A stretch of 11,934 nucleotides of DNA from an uncultured Ruminococcus sp. (GTDB lineage Bacteria; Bacillota; Clostridia; Oscillospirales; Ruminococcaceae). Position numbers and translations under genes: made by a program. Where the stretch lies: positions 1 through 11,934 of the forward strand of contig CAMWJT010000025.1 of the NCBI GenBank assembly GCA_947174625.1. Reading direction: 5' to 3'. A model generated the notes under the pieces. The model was given only the letters and a program-made list of their open reading frames with translations, had not been told where the DNA came from and made no database searches. This document shows, one piece after another, positions 1 through 5,647 of this stretch (positions are counted from its first letter, which is position 1; every line of letters begins with the position of its first letter).

Positions 1-30
1 AATTCCTTTAATTTGATATACACCCCCCTG

Positions 31-76
31 AAAATCCCTCCGGATCTGCAACAGAATCCGGAGGGATTTTTTAAAT
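31..76. terminator. Bidirectional intrinsic terminator downstream of sigG
   Basis: A perfect 15-bp inverted repeat pairs positions 31-45 with 56-70; its GC core is CCCTCCGGAT. The A4 and T4 flanks give a U tract in either direction, and the tail is longer on the plus strand (T6 from 67). It lies 16 nt beyond the sigG stop, so it should end sigG transcription from the right and any plus-strand transcript entering from the left. Confidence 0.85.
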
Positions 77-91
77 TATAATTAATTGTAA

Positions 92-865
92 TCAAATGGC
101 ATTTTTGATTTTGGCGATTGCATTTTTTTCCAGACGGGAAACTTGTGCTTGAGAAATCCCGATTTCACGGGCAACTTCCACTTGCGTGTGACCATAGAAA
201 AACCGGAGTGACAAAATATTTTTTTCCCGGTCTTCGAGCGATTTCATGGCATCCCGCATAGAAAATTGGGAAATCCAACTGTCAGCGCTCGTCTGGTCGC
301 TGAGCTGATCCATGACATAGAGCGTGTCTCCGGCATCGGAGTAAATGGGTTCATAGAGTGAAATCGGATCGCTGATGCTTTCAAGCGCAATGACTATATC
401 AGAACGCTTTTCGCCGATTTTGTCTGCAATCTCTTCAATTGTCGGTTCACGCTGAAGGGAATTGGTGAGTTGTTCCCTTGCCTGAATTGCCTTGTAGGCA
501 AGATCCCGGAGAGAACGGCTGACTTTGATCTGATTGTAATCTCTTAAATACCGGCGCAGTTCTCCGGTAATCATGGGGACACAATACGTGGAGAATTTCA
601 CTTCTTTGGATAAGTCAAAATGATTGATTGCCTTAATCAGTCCGACAACACCGATCTGAAACAGATCGTCCACATCTTCGCCACGACCGGCAAAACGCTG
701 AATCACACTCAGGACAAGCCGAAGATTTCCGGTAATAAGTTGATCCCGGATTTTTTTGCTTCCGGTTTCTTTGAATTCTTTCAGGAGACGCATTTTTTCT
801 TCTTCGCTCATGACTTTGAGTTCAGATGTGTTGATTCCTGAAATTACGACTTTATGATATGCCAT
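92..865 (-). CDS. sigG: RNA polymerase sporulation sigma factor SigG (forespore)
   Basis: This 257-aa sigma-70 family protein is the late forespore sigma factor, which directs core polymerase to forespore genes after engulfment. Region 2 is near-textbook: NLRLVLSVIQRF at about 47-58, the DDLFQIGVVGLIKAI segment at 66-80, and FSTYCVPMITGELRRYLRD at 91-109. The SigG-typical stretch around SRSLRDLAYKA (117-127) and DPISLYEPIY (166-175) follows. Region 4.2 ends in a helix-turn-helix with ISQAQVSRLEK at 237-247. Length and the ISG-x-(T/S)-x-L N-terminus match Bacillus SigG (about 260 aa). Start ATG 865 follows AGGAAAGGA (877-885 on the complement) at 11 nt; ATGs further in would delete the conserved N-terminus. 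The gene is single and divergent from spoIIGA, whereas it normally lies downstream of sigE on the same strand. A forespore-type promoter precedes it. Confidence 0.96.
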   Translation of the reverse strand: MAYHKVVISGINTSELKVMSEEEKMRLLKEFKETGSKKIRDQLITGNLRLVLSVIQRFAGRGEDVDDLFQIGVVGLIKAINHFDLSKEVKFSTYCVPMITGELRRYLRDYNQIKVSRSLRDLAYKAIQAREQLTNSLQREPTIEEIADKIGEKRSDIVIALESISDPISLYEPIYSDAGDTLYVMDQLSDQTSADSWISQFSMRDAMKSLEDREKNILSLRFFYGHTQVEVAREIGISQAQVSRLEKNAIAKIKNAI

Positions 866-879
866 ACAAAGCAGATTCC

Positions 880-926
880 TTTCCTGTGAAATTGTTATAA
901 AATTTAGTAAAATTATGCACAGGAAA
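880..926 (-). repeat. 9-bp inverted repeat overlapping the sigG ribosome binding site
   Basis: TTTCCTGTG (880-888) and CACAGGAAA (918-926) form a perfect 9-bp inverted repeat around a 29-nt AT-rich loop. In sigG-sense RNA the downstream arm contains the AGGAAA part of the Shine-Dalgarno site. Only RNA started upstream of 926 would contain both arms; RNA from the forespore promoter would begin inside the loop and keep a free ribosome site. It could instead be a DNA operator. Confidence 0.5.
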
Positions 927-940
927 ATTTTGTTTTATGC
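911..940 (-). promoter_or_regulatory. Forespore sigma (SigG/SigF-type) promoter of sigG
   Basis: Read on the minus strand, GCATA (936-940) is followed after exactly 18 nt by CATAATT (911-917). The SigG consensus as I know it is GHATR-N18-CATHHTA, so the -35 matches fully and the -10 matches 6 of 7. Transcription would start near 904, about 40 nt before the ATG. This fits autoregulated forespore transcription of sigG. Confidence 0.6.
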
Positions 941-1000
941 AGAGCCGGAATCTGGAAAATTCAGGAATTTTTTTAAATATTCCCATACAGCTCCCTGTTT

Positions 1001-1034
1001 CTGACAAAATCTGACAGGACGAGTATGTTATAAT
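1001..1034 (+). promoter_or_regulatory. spoIIGA-sigE promoter with 22-nt spacer and tandem Spo0A-like boxes
   Basis: TATAAT at 1029-1034 has an extended -10 TG at 1026-1027. A -35-like CTGACA lies at 1001-1006, a 22-nt spacer, and is repeated at 1011-1016. On the other strand the repeats read TGTCAGA, 5 of 7 matches to the Spo0A box TGTCGAA, one helical turn apart. The Bacillus spoIIG promoter is known for a 22-bp spacer and Spo0A sites over the -35. TATGTT (1024-1029) would be a poorer -10 at 17 nt. Confidence 0.6.
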
Positions 1035-1073
1035 AGAATTAAATTAAATTAAATCTTGAAAGCAGGTGCTGTT

Positions 1074-1862
1074 GTGCAGGTTGTGTATCTGGATATTCTG
1101 CTGTTTTTCAATCTCTACATGAATTATCTGTTAATCAGCCTGACAGCGAGGATTGCACACCGGAAGACAGGATTTCTCCGGGCGTTCCTGGGGGCAGTCC
1201 TGGGGAGTCTGAGTTCTCTCGTGTTTTTTCTCCCGGAACAGCCTGCAATTTTTTCCGGGATTTATAAAATCCTGACAGCAGTCCTGATTTGTCTGATTGC
1301 CTTCGGAAAAAAACGGATCATCTGGAGTTGCGTTTGTTTCCTGGGGATGAGTTTCCTCACTGCCGGGATTCTGTTTGCCATTTCTTTCACGGACAGTCTG
1401 CGGACAATGCAGAACAATGCTTGTTATTATCTGGATATTTCGCTGTTGCAATTGATTTTTCTGACGATTCTTGCTTATGGGTTTCTGTCTGTGATGCAGT
1501 ATTTTCACGACCGGACACACAAGACAACAGGCATTTTTCAGATTCAGATCCGTTACCGGACGTATACAGCAGAATTAGAGGGCTTTCCGGATACCGGAAA
1601 TTCTCTTGTGGATTTCTACACGGGCAAGCGTGTGATTATCTGTGACCGGGATCTGTTATACCAGAATCACATAAAGCCGGTGCATAGTCATCCGATTCCC
1701 TACATGACCATATCCGGGAGCGGTATGCTGGAAGTGTTTCAGCCGGATGAAGTGATTATCCGGGAAGAACAGGGACTTTCCAGATCCGTTGACGCTCTGG
1801 TCGGGATGAGTCCGCAGGCAGACCGGAAAGCGATTTTTCATCCGAAATTATTAAATTATTAA
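1074..1862 (+). CDS. spoIIGA: Pro-sigma-E processing aspartic peptidase SpoIIGA
   Basis: SpoIIGA is the membrane protease in the sporulation septum that removes the pro-sequence of sigma-E after a signal from the forespore (family knowledge). The 262-aa product has the expected layout: about five hydrophobic segments in residues 1-142 (near 4-24, 34-53, 62-78, 83-105 and 118-141), then a soluble C-terminal aspartic-peptidase domain. The catalytic Asp sits in GFPDTGNSLVD (170-180, Asp173), equivalent to the DSGN motif of Bacillus SpoIIGA. The end, VGMSPQADRKAIFHPKLLNY, matches the family C-terminus. Start GTG 1074 is chosen because AGGTG (1064-1068) precedes it by 5 nt; TTG 1056 has no ribosome site and GTG 1083 is further from it. 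It is shorter than the 309-aa Bacillus protein. sigE follows after 57 AT-rich nt, so the two should be co-transcribed. Confidence 0.92.
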   Translation: MQVVYLDILLFFNLYMNYLLISLTARIAHRKTGFLRAFLGAVLGSLSSLVFFLPEQPAIFSGIYKILTAVLICLIAFGKKRIIWSCVCFLGMSFLTAGILFAISFTDSLRTMQNNACYYLDISLLQLIFLTILAYGFLSVMQYFHDRTHKTTGIFQIQIRYRTYTAELEGFPDTGNSLVDFYTGKRVIICDRDLLYQNHIKPVHSHPIPYMTISGSGMLEVFQPDEVIIREEQGLSRSVDALVGMSPQADRKAIFHPKLLNY

Positions 1863-1919
1863 ATGATACATAATAATTTAATTTTAAATTTTCTAAATTT
1901 TTATGCAGGGGGTTACATC

Positions 1920-2618
1920 ATGCAAATTTTTCAGAAATTTTTCGCATTCCTCCGGAAATTATTCCGCCCGGAAGTCCATTACATCAGCGGTGCGGACACG
2001 TTGCCGCCGCCGCTTTCCAGAGAAGAAGAATCCGCCGTATTCGTCCGGCTTGCCGCCGGTGATCCGCAGGCAAGAGAAATGCTGATCGTTCACAATCTGA
2101 GACTTGTGGTCTATATTGCCAAAAAATTCGAGAGTTCCGGTGTCTGCCTGGAAGATCTGATTTCGATCGGGACAATTGGACTGATTAAAGCTGTGGGGAC
2201 ATTCTGCCCGGATAAGAACATCAAGCTTGCGACGTACGCATCCCGGTGCATTGAAAATGAGATTCTCATGTTTCTCCGGAAATCCGTCCAGTACAAAGGC
2301 GAAGTCTCGATTGATGAGCCATTAAATGTAGACTGGGATGGGAACGAATTATTATTATCGGATGTCCTGGGAACAGATGAGGACATTGTCAGTCGTGGGA
2401 TTGAATGGGAGGCGGAGCGTGAAATGCTCTATGCTGCTGTCAATTCTCTGCCGGCAAGGGAACGGGAAATTATGGAATTGCGCTTCGGACTGAACGGACG
2501 CAGGGAGTGTACACAGAAAGAAGTGGCGGAAAAAATTGGAATTTCGCAGTCTTATATCTCCAGACTGGAGAAGAAAATCATCCGGAAATTAAGGGTTGTC
2601 CTGGAAGAACAAGTATAA
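1920..2618 (+). CDS. sigE: RNA polymerase sporulation sigma factor SigE precursor (mother cell)
   Basis: This 232-aa protein is the early mother-cell sigma factor, made as inactive pro-sigma-E and cleaved by SpoIIGA encoded just upstream. Residues 1-19 form a basic, Phe-rich amphipathic pro-sequence (MQIFQKFFAFLRKLFRPEV), followed by the conserved YISG and TLPPPLS (28-33) that mark the start of mature sigma-E. Region 2 is strongly conserved: NLRLVVYIAKKFE at 59-71, LEDLISIGTIGLIKAV at 77-92 and KLATYASRCIENEILM at 103-118. The linker has DEPLNVDWDGNELLLSDVLG (132-151). The region 4 helix-turn-helix ends in ISQSYISRLEKKI (208-220). ATG 1920 is supported by AGGGGG at 1907-1912 with 7-nt spacing; an in-frame ATG at 1863 lacks a ribosome site and would add 19 unrelated residues. 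The pro-sequence is about 8 residues shorter than in Bacillus. Confidence 0.95.
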   Translation: MQIFQKFFAFLRKLFRPEVHYISGADTLPPPLSREEESAVFVRLAAGDPQAREMLIVHNLRLVVYIAKKFESSGVCLEDLISIGTIGLIKAVGTFCPDKNIKLATYASRCIENEILMFLRKSVQYKGEVSIDEPLNVDWDGNELLLSDVLGTDEDIVSRGIEWEAEREMLYAAVNSLPAREREIMELRFGLNGRRECTQKEVAEKIGISQSYISRLEKKIIRKLRVVLEEQV

Positions 2619-2623
2619 ATCTC

Positions 2624-2657
2624 TTGACAAATCCGGAATTATATGTTACATTATAAT
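2624..2657 (+). promoter_or_regulatory. Sigma-A promoter upstream of the lipoprotein gene
   Basis: TTGACA (2624-2629) is a consensus -35. TACATT (2647-2652), 17 nt downstream and preceded by TGT, gives a normal extended -10. A perfect TATAAT (2652-2657) lies at 22 nt. Either makes a promoter for the lipoprotein gene and probably rsmE. It begins 5 nt after the sigE stop, so these genes need not depend on sporulation. Confidence 0.6.
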
Positions 2658-2700
2658 AAGCAGGATCATAAGCAGGATAACTGGAAAAATCCTGCTTATT
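2655..2700 (+). repeat. Hairpin with duplicated 5' arm between sigE and the lipoprotein gene
   Basis: ATAAGCAGGAT occurs twice (2656-2666 and 2668-2678). Both copies are complementary to ATCCTGCTTAT at 2689-2699; the first pairs over 12 nt (2655-2666 with 2689-2700). A U-rich but interrupted tail follows, so this is at best a weak terminator for sigE. The first arm overlaps the -10 and likely start site of the lipoprotein promoter, so RNA from that promoter would hold only the inner pair. Confidence 0.5.
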
Positions 2701-2734
2701 ATTTGTAATTTATTATAATATTGGAGTTCGGGGC

Positions 2735-3385
2735 ATGAAAAAATTAAATTTCAAATTAAAAAAATCCGGGATTTCCGTCTGTGCGCTGCTGCTTGTCATC
2801 TCATTGGGATGTACAGGCTGTACCAATCCCAAACAAGAACTGAACATGACAGAAGATGAGTTGCCTTATGGTGCAACTATGCGTTCGGATAAGAACAGTT
2901 TTGCCGTCCCGGTGACGTATGACAGACGTTTTGTCAAAGAAGAACAGATTGCCGTTGTGGCGGATTATTTTGCGGCAATCCAGAATCAGGATCCGGAATT
3001 ATATCAAGCAAGTGCTTTGCCGCTTTACACAGATTATCAGATCCAGGAAGTTTATTCTTATCAGGATGTCGGGGAATTGCTCGCAGGACTGCATGCAGGA
3101 ATTGCCGGACAGACCGGGGATGACTTTGCATTCAGCATGATTCTGGTGAATTCTTTTTCACAGGACACGACATTTGGCGGATTAGAAGCCATTCTGGATT
3201 TATTGGATCATGTAGACGATTCGGATGCAGAATCCGGAGAAAAATTCTCCAAGCGGATGCAAGGCGCATGGGCATTAGAATTAGAATGGAATTTACTTTA
3301 TAACCAGCAGTCCAGTTCCGGCACGGTCGAAAGTCAATGGGTCTATCTGTTTCAGGTAGATGATCAGTATTACTGCTGTATGTAA
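2735..3385 (+). CDS. Predicted lipoprotein of unknown function
   Basis: The 216-aa product begins with a lipoprotein signal peptide: basic residues KKLNFKLKK (2-10), a hydrophobic core (about 13-24) and Cys at 26 in SLGC, with a second Cys at 29 in CTGC. Cys26 fits the lipobox better because the residues before Cys29 include another Cys. The mature part is acidic, with no transmembrane segment and no catalytic motif I recognise. VADYFAAIQNQDPELYQAS (about 76-94) resembles the first helix of NTF2/SnoaL-like or DUF4878-type lipoproteins, which is only a weak suggestion. The C-terminus ends in YYCCM. The likely site is the outer face of the cytoplasmic membrane. ATG 2735 follows GGAG (2723-2726) at 8 nt. 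rsmE starts 21 nt downstream, so the two are probably co-transcribed. Confidence 0.8.
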   Translation: MKKLNFKLKKSGISVCALLLVISLGCTGCTNPKQELNMTEDELPYGATMRSDKNSFAVPVTYDRRFVKEEQIAVVADYFAAIQNQDPELYQASALPLYTDYQIQEVYSYQDVGELLAGLHAGIAGQTGDDFAFSMILVNSFSQDTTFGGLEAILDLLDHVDDSDAESGEKFSKRMQGAWALELEWNLLYNQQSSSGTVESQWVYLFQVDDQYYCCM

Positions 3386-3406
3386 TTTAAAATGGGGTGA
3401 ATGATT

Positions 3407-4135
3407 ATGCCAAGATTTTTTACACAGCAGGCAGATCCGGAACAGATTGTCATCACCGGAGAAGATGCACGGCATATCGGGTATTCACTCCGGATGCGTC
3501 CGGGGGAAATGCTGACGGTCTGTTCCGGTGGTTCGGATTATCATTGCGAGATCTTAAAAATTACAGAATCTGAAATATTTCTCCGTCCCGTCCGGATTGT
3601 CCCTTGTGCGTCTGAACCGGATATTTTCGTGACGTTATATCAGGCAATCCCAAAACAAGACAAATTAGCAGAGATTATCCAGAAATCCGTGGAATTGGGC
3701 GTTTCCCGGATTGTCCCGGTTCTGACTTCAAGATGTATTTCCAGACCATCCCAGGCGGATTTTGAAAAAAAGCGCCAGAGACTGCAAAAAATTGCACTCT
3801 CTGCGGCAAAGCAGTCCGGCAGGGGCATCATCCCGGAAGTAAATGCCTTGCTGATGTGGAAGGACATGCTCCGGGATTGTGAAAAACAAGATCTGAATCT
3901 GATGTTATACGAACAGTCCGGCGGGATGTCTTTCCGGGATGTGTTGGGACATCCCGAATCAGGCGCTAAAATTTCCCTGTTTGTCGGGAGCGAGGGGGGC
4001 ATTGCGCCGGAAGAATCCGAAACAGCCGTTTCCGCAGGATTCCGCCGGGTATGGCTCGGCAGCCGGATTCTCCGCTGTGAGACAGCTCCGGTGGCGGCAT
4101 TGTCTATCCTGATGAACCTGACCGGGAACATGTGA
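3407..4135 (+). CDS. rsmE: 16S rRNA (uracil(1498)-N(3))-methyltransferase RsmE
   Basis: RsmE uses S-adenosylmethionine to methylate N3 of U1498 in 16S rRNA of the 30S subunit. The 242-aa product has the family layout. An N-terminal PUA-like RNA-binding domain (about 1-70) starts MPRFF and carries the DARHIGYSLRMRPGE motif (20-34). A C-terminal SPOUT domain follows, with QAIPKQDKLAEIIQKSVELG (79-98), VGSEGG (193-198) and LGSRILRCETAP (217-228), the last two forming the knotted SAM site. ATG 3407 is chosen over ATG 3401 because GGGGTG (3394-3399) is 7 nt from the former and only 1 nt from the latter, and MPRFF is the usual family start. It follows the lipoprotein gene. No convincing terminator follows; 4136-4170 has only AT pairs. 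Confidence 0.95.
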   Translation: MPRFFTQQADPEQIVITGEDARHIGYSLRMRPGEMLTVCSGGSDYHCEILKITESEIFLRPVRIVPCASEPDIFVTLYQAIPKQDKLAEIIQKSVELGVSRIVPVLTSRCISRPSQADFEKKRQRLQKIALSAAKQSGRGIIPEVNALLMWKDMLRDCEKQDLNLMLYEQSGGMSFRDVLGHPESGAKISLFVGSEGGIAPEESETAVSAGFRRVWLGSRILRCETAPVAALSILMNLTGNM

Positions 4136-4172
4136 TTGATAAATTATAAAAAATTATAATAAATTATTATGT

Positions 4173-4210
4173 GAAATTTTTCTGAAATTTCTGAATTGCT
4201 CTTGAAATTT
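4173..4210 (+). repeat. Phased GAAATTT repeats at the acidic-protein promoter
   Basis: GAAATTT occurs at 4173, 4184 and 4204, spacings of 11 and 20 nt that put the copies on roughly one helix face. Tandem TTTCTGAAA and TTTCTGAAT fill 4179-4196. The last GAAATTT overlaps the -35 box. The unit resembles the palindrome GAAATTTCATGAAATTTC at 5677-5694. It is a candidate operator; AT richness makes chance matches possible. Confidence 0.35.
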
Positions 4211-4230
4211 TTTTAAAATTATGCTATAAT
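4202..4230 (+). promoter_or_regulatory. Sigma-A promoter of the acidic membrane protein gene
   Basis: TTGAAA (4202-4207) is followed after 17 nt by TATAAT (4225-4230), with an extended -10 TG at 4222-4223. Transcription should start near 4237, leaving a leader of about 75 nt before the ATG at 4312. The leader holds the inverted repeats GCAGAG/CTCTGC (4237-4242 and 4254-4259) and CCGCAGA/TCTGCGG (4245-4251 and 4290-4296), which cannot both form simply. Confidence 0.75.
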
Positions 4231-4311
4231 AAACTTGCAGAGAACCGCAGATACTCTGCCTTGGATTTTTTGCAGATTATTTTATCTATTCTGCGGAGAA
4301 AGAGGATTTTT

Positions 4312-4740
4312 ATGAAAAATTTAAAACTCATCGGCATTATTGTCACAACGGCGATTGCCACCGCCACAGCCGTCCTGCTGGTATTGCAGAGAAGCCGCAA
4401 AAAGAACAGAATGCGGTTTGACAGCAGTGATTTTGATGATGATGATTTTCTGAATGATATTTACAACTGCAATCCGGATGACCTGGATGTAGAATTTCCG
4501 GCGGCTGAGACGGATTCTGATGCTGAATCTGAAGAATCCGAAAAATCAGAAGAGCCAGAAGACACACTGGAAGAGATGGCAGAAACAGCAGATGAAGTGA
4601 TTGAAGAAGTCAAGGACATCATCTCTGAGACGACTGAAAAGGCGGCAGATGCCATTGATGAACTGCTCAGCGAGGCAGATAAGGCATTACTGGAGATGGA
4701 GCCAGAAATGGACGAAGAAACAAAGACAGATACAGATTAA
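4312..4740 (+). CDS. Small membrane-anchored acidic protein, unknown function
   Basis: I do not recognise this 142-aa protein. Residues 5-26 form one hydrophobic helix rich in Ile, Ala, Thr and Val. It is followed by a basic stretch, RSRKKNRMR (27-35), which by the positive-inside rule places the C-terminal part in the cytoplasm. Residues 36-85 are very acidic and probably disordered (FDDDDF at 41-46 and a Glu/Ser-rich run at 68-84). Residues 86-130 look like a long amphipathic helix with little Gly or Pro, possibly a coiled coil. ATG 4312 follows GAGGA (4302-4306) at 5 nt; the in-frame TTG at 4261 has no ribosome site and lies close to the promoter. It has its own promoter and terminator, so it is likely monocistronic. 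Its general look resembles YtxH-type envelope proteins, but there is no motif to prove it. Confidence 0.75.
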   Translation: MKNLKLIGIIVTTAIATATAVLLVLQRSRKKNRMRFDSSDFDDDDFLNDIYNCNPDDLDVEFPAAETDSDAESEESEKSEEPEDTLEEMAETADEVIEEVKDIISETTEKAADAIDELLSEADKALLEMEPEMDEETKTDTD

Positions 4741-4756
4741 TTAAGAAATAAAAAAA

Positions 4757-4804
4757 TCCCTGACAGCAACGCATTTGTGTGCGAGTTGTCAGGGATGTTT
4801 TTTA
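4757..4804. terminator. Bidirectional terminator between convergent genes
   Basis: ATCCCTGACA (4757-4766) pairs perfectly with TGTCAGGGAT (4787-4796). The stem extends inward through CGCA/TGCG (4770-4773 and 4780-4783) across small bulges. The plus strand continues as GTTTTTTAT and the minus strand as T7 then ATTTC, so it serves both the acidic-protein gene and the convergent tautomerase gene. Confidence 0.9.
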
Positions 4805-4808
4805 TAAA

Positions 4809-5150
4809 TTAAAAATTATTTCCGTTCCATCCCCAGTCCGGTGTACCGAAATAACTGATGTAGATCCGGTTCTGAGGGATTTCCAGCACGTTCTCGATTA
4901 ACTGGCAGATCTTTGCTGTTAATTTTTCGGATGCCGGCGAAGAAACCGCACCGCAGATCTGGACTTGAATCATTGCCGCCGGAGCGTCCGAGCCTTGATA
5001 ATAGAGAATGGTATCCGGTTCGATGGCGACCATTAACCAGTGTTCAGACTTTCCGGGGAGTGCAGTGATTGCCTGTCCAAGACCGGACTTGATAGTTTCT
5101 TCCTGTGCCTTGGAAATGGGCTGATTGGTTTTGACGTTGATGAATGGCAT
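4809..5150 (-). CDS. MIF-type tautomerase (phenylpyruvate tautomerase-related)
   Basis: The 113-aa product matches the macrophage migration inhibitory factor / D-dopachrome tautomerase family in length and pattern. Members are trimers that interconvert keto and enol forms of phenylpyruvate-like compounds using an N-terminal Pro freed by Met removal; the bacterial substrate is usually unknown. Visible hallmarks are Met1-Pro2 (catalytic base), Lys34 in LPGKSEHW (the MIF Lys32 position), the Gly-Ser segment at 53-54, and the C-terminal block RIYISYFGTPDWGWNGNNF (95-113), which parallels the human MIF end with Tyr95 and GWNNSTF. MIF's internal CxxC is absent: only Cys67 and Cys82 are seen. ATG 5150 follows AGGAGG (5158-5163 on the complement) with 7-nt spacing. 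The gene lies 34 nt downstream of the DtxR-like regulator gene on the same strand, so they probably form an operon. Confidence 0.88.
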   Translation of the reverse strand: MPFINVKTNQPISKAQEETIKSGLGQAITALPGKSEHWLMVAIEPDTILYYQGSDAPAAMIQVQICGAVSSPASEKLTAKICQLIENVLEIPQNRIYISYFGTPDWGWNGNNF

Positions 5151-5184
5151 AAAAATTCCTCCTGTGTAAAAATAGATTTATATT

Positions 5185-5586
5185 TTATTTATTATGCTGC
5201 TTTTGCTCTACCTGTTTGAGTGTCCTGCTTGTGGAACTGCAAAGTTTTTTGATTGTGTGTTCCGGGAATGTTGACAAGAACAGATAGGCGTGATCTCTGG
5301 CTTCCTGAGACGGCAGACGGAGAATCCTCCGGAAAAATAAATAAACAAGATCATAATCCGCACGGAACTGCTCAGCAAATTCCCGTCCCTTTGGCAACAG
5401 CCGGACGGATTCACAATAATCCGGATGGACAAGCTCCATGCTGACCATACATTTCATCATTTTGCTGACGCTCGGACGAGTGACACCGAGTGTCCGGGCA
5501 ATGTCTGCACAACGGATTCTGGCATGTTCCTGTTCCAGATGATAGATACAAAGCAAATAACGGCACTGACTGGCGCAAATTTTCAT
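5185..5586 (-). CDS. DtxR/MntR-like winged-helix regulator lacking metal ligands
   Basis: The 133-aa product has a winged helix-turn-helix like that of DtxR/MntR repressors. Helix 1 is SQCRYLLCIYHLEQE (6-20), then RIRCADIARTLGVTRPSVSKMMKCMVSMELV (23-53) spans the HTH, and VRLLPKGREFAEQF (61-74) is the wing and following helix. DtxR-type dimerisation helices follow (75-115), and there is no SH3-like third domain. By alignment from memory, the MntR ligands Asp8, Glu11, His77 and the Glu-x2-Glu-His group are replaced; the last corresponds to about DHAYLFLS (98-105). Seven Cys are present, four early (4, 8, 13, 26). ATG 5586 is preferred, because upstream TTG 5676 is the -35 box of this gene's own promoter. 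Its ribosome site is weak, and GTG 5595 is an alternative adding three residues. It is divergent from murD. Confidence 0.78.
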   Translation of the reverse strand: MKICASQCRYLLCIYHLEQEHARIRCADIARTLGVTRPSVSKMMKCMVSMELVHPDYCESVRLLPKGREFAEQFRADYDLVYLFFRRILRLPSQEARDHAYLFLSTFPEHTIKKLCSSTSRTLKQVEQKQHNK

Positions 5587-5647
5587 AGACTTCACTTCTC
5601 TTCTTGATTTTTTTGATTTTTTTAATTTTCTTAATTTTATTATCTTA

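Noticed and set aside
1863..1919. 19-residue extension of SigE from ATG 1863
   Set aside because: There is no ribosome site at 1863, the extension is unlike known pro-sigma-E, and ATG 1920 has AGGGGG at good spacing.
3640..4131. Minus-strand 163-codon frame antisense to rsmE
   Set aside because: It is fully antisense to a gene with intact SPOUT motifs and has no ribosome site or family likeness.
4136..4172. Terminator after rsmE
   Set aside because: Only A-T pairing is available (ATTATAA-type repeats), with no GC stem, so I cannot support an intrinsic terminator.
4461..4655. Minus-strand Ser-rich frame within the acidic-protein gene
   Set aside because: It is the antisense reflection of Glu/Asp-rich codons (GAA/GAT giving Ser and Phe) with no start signal.
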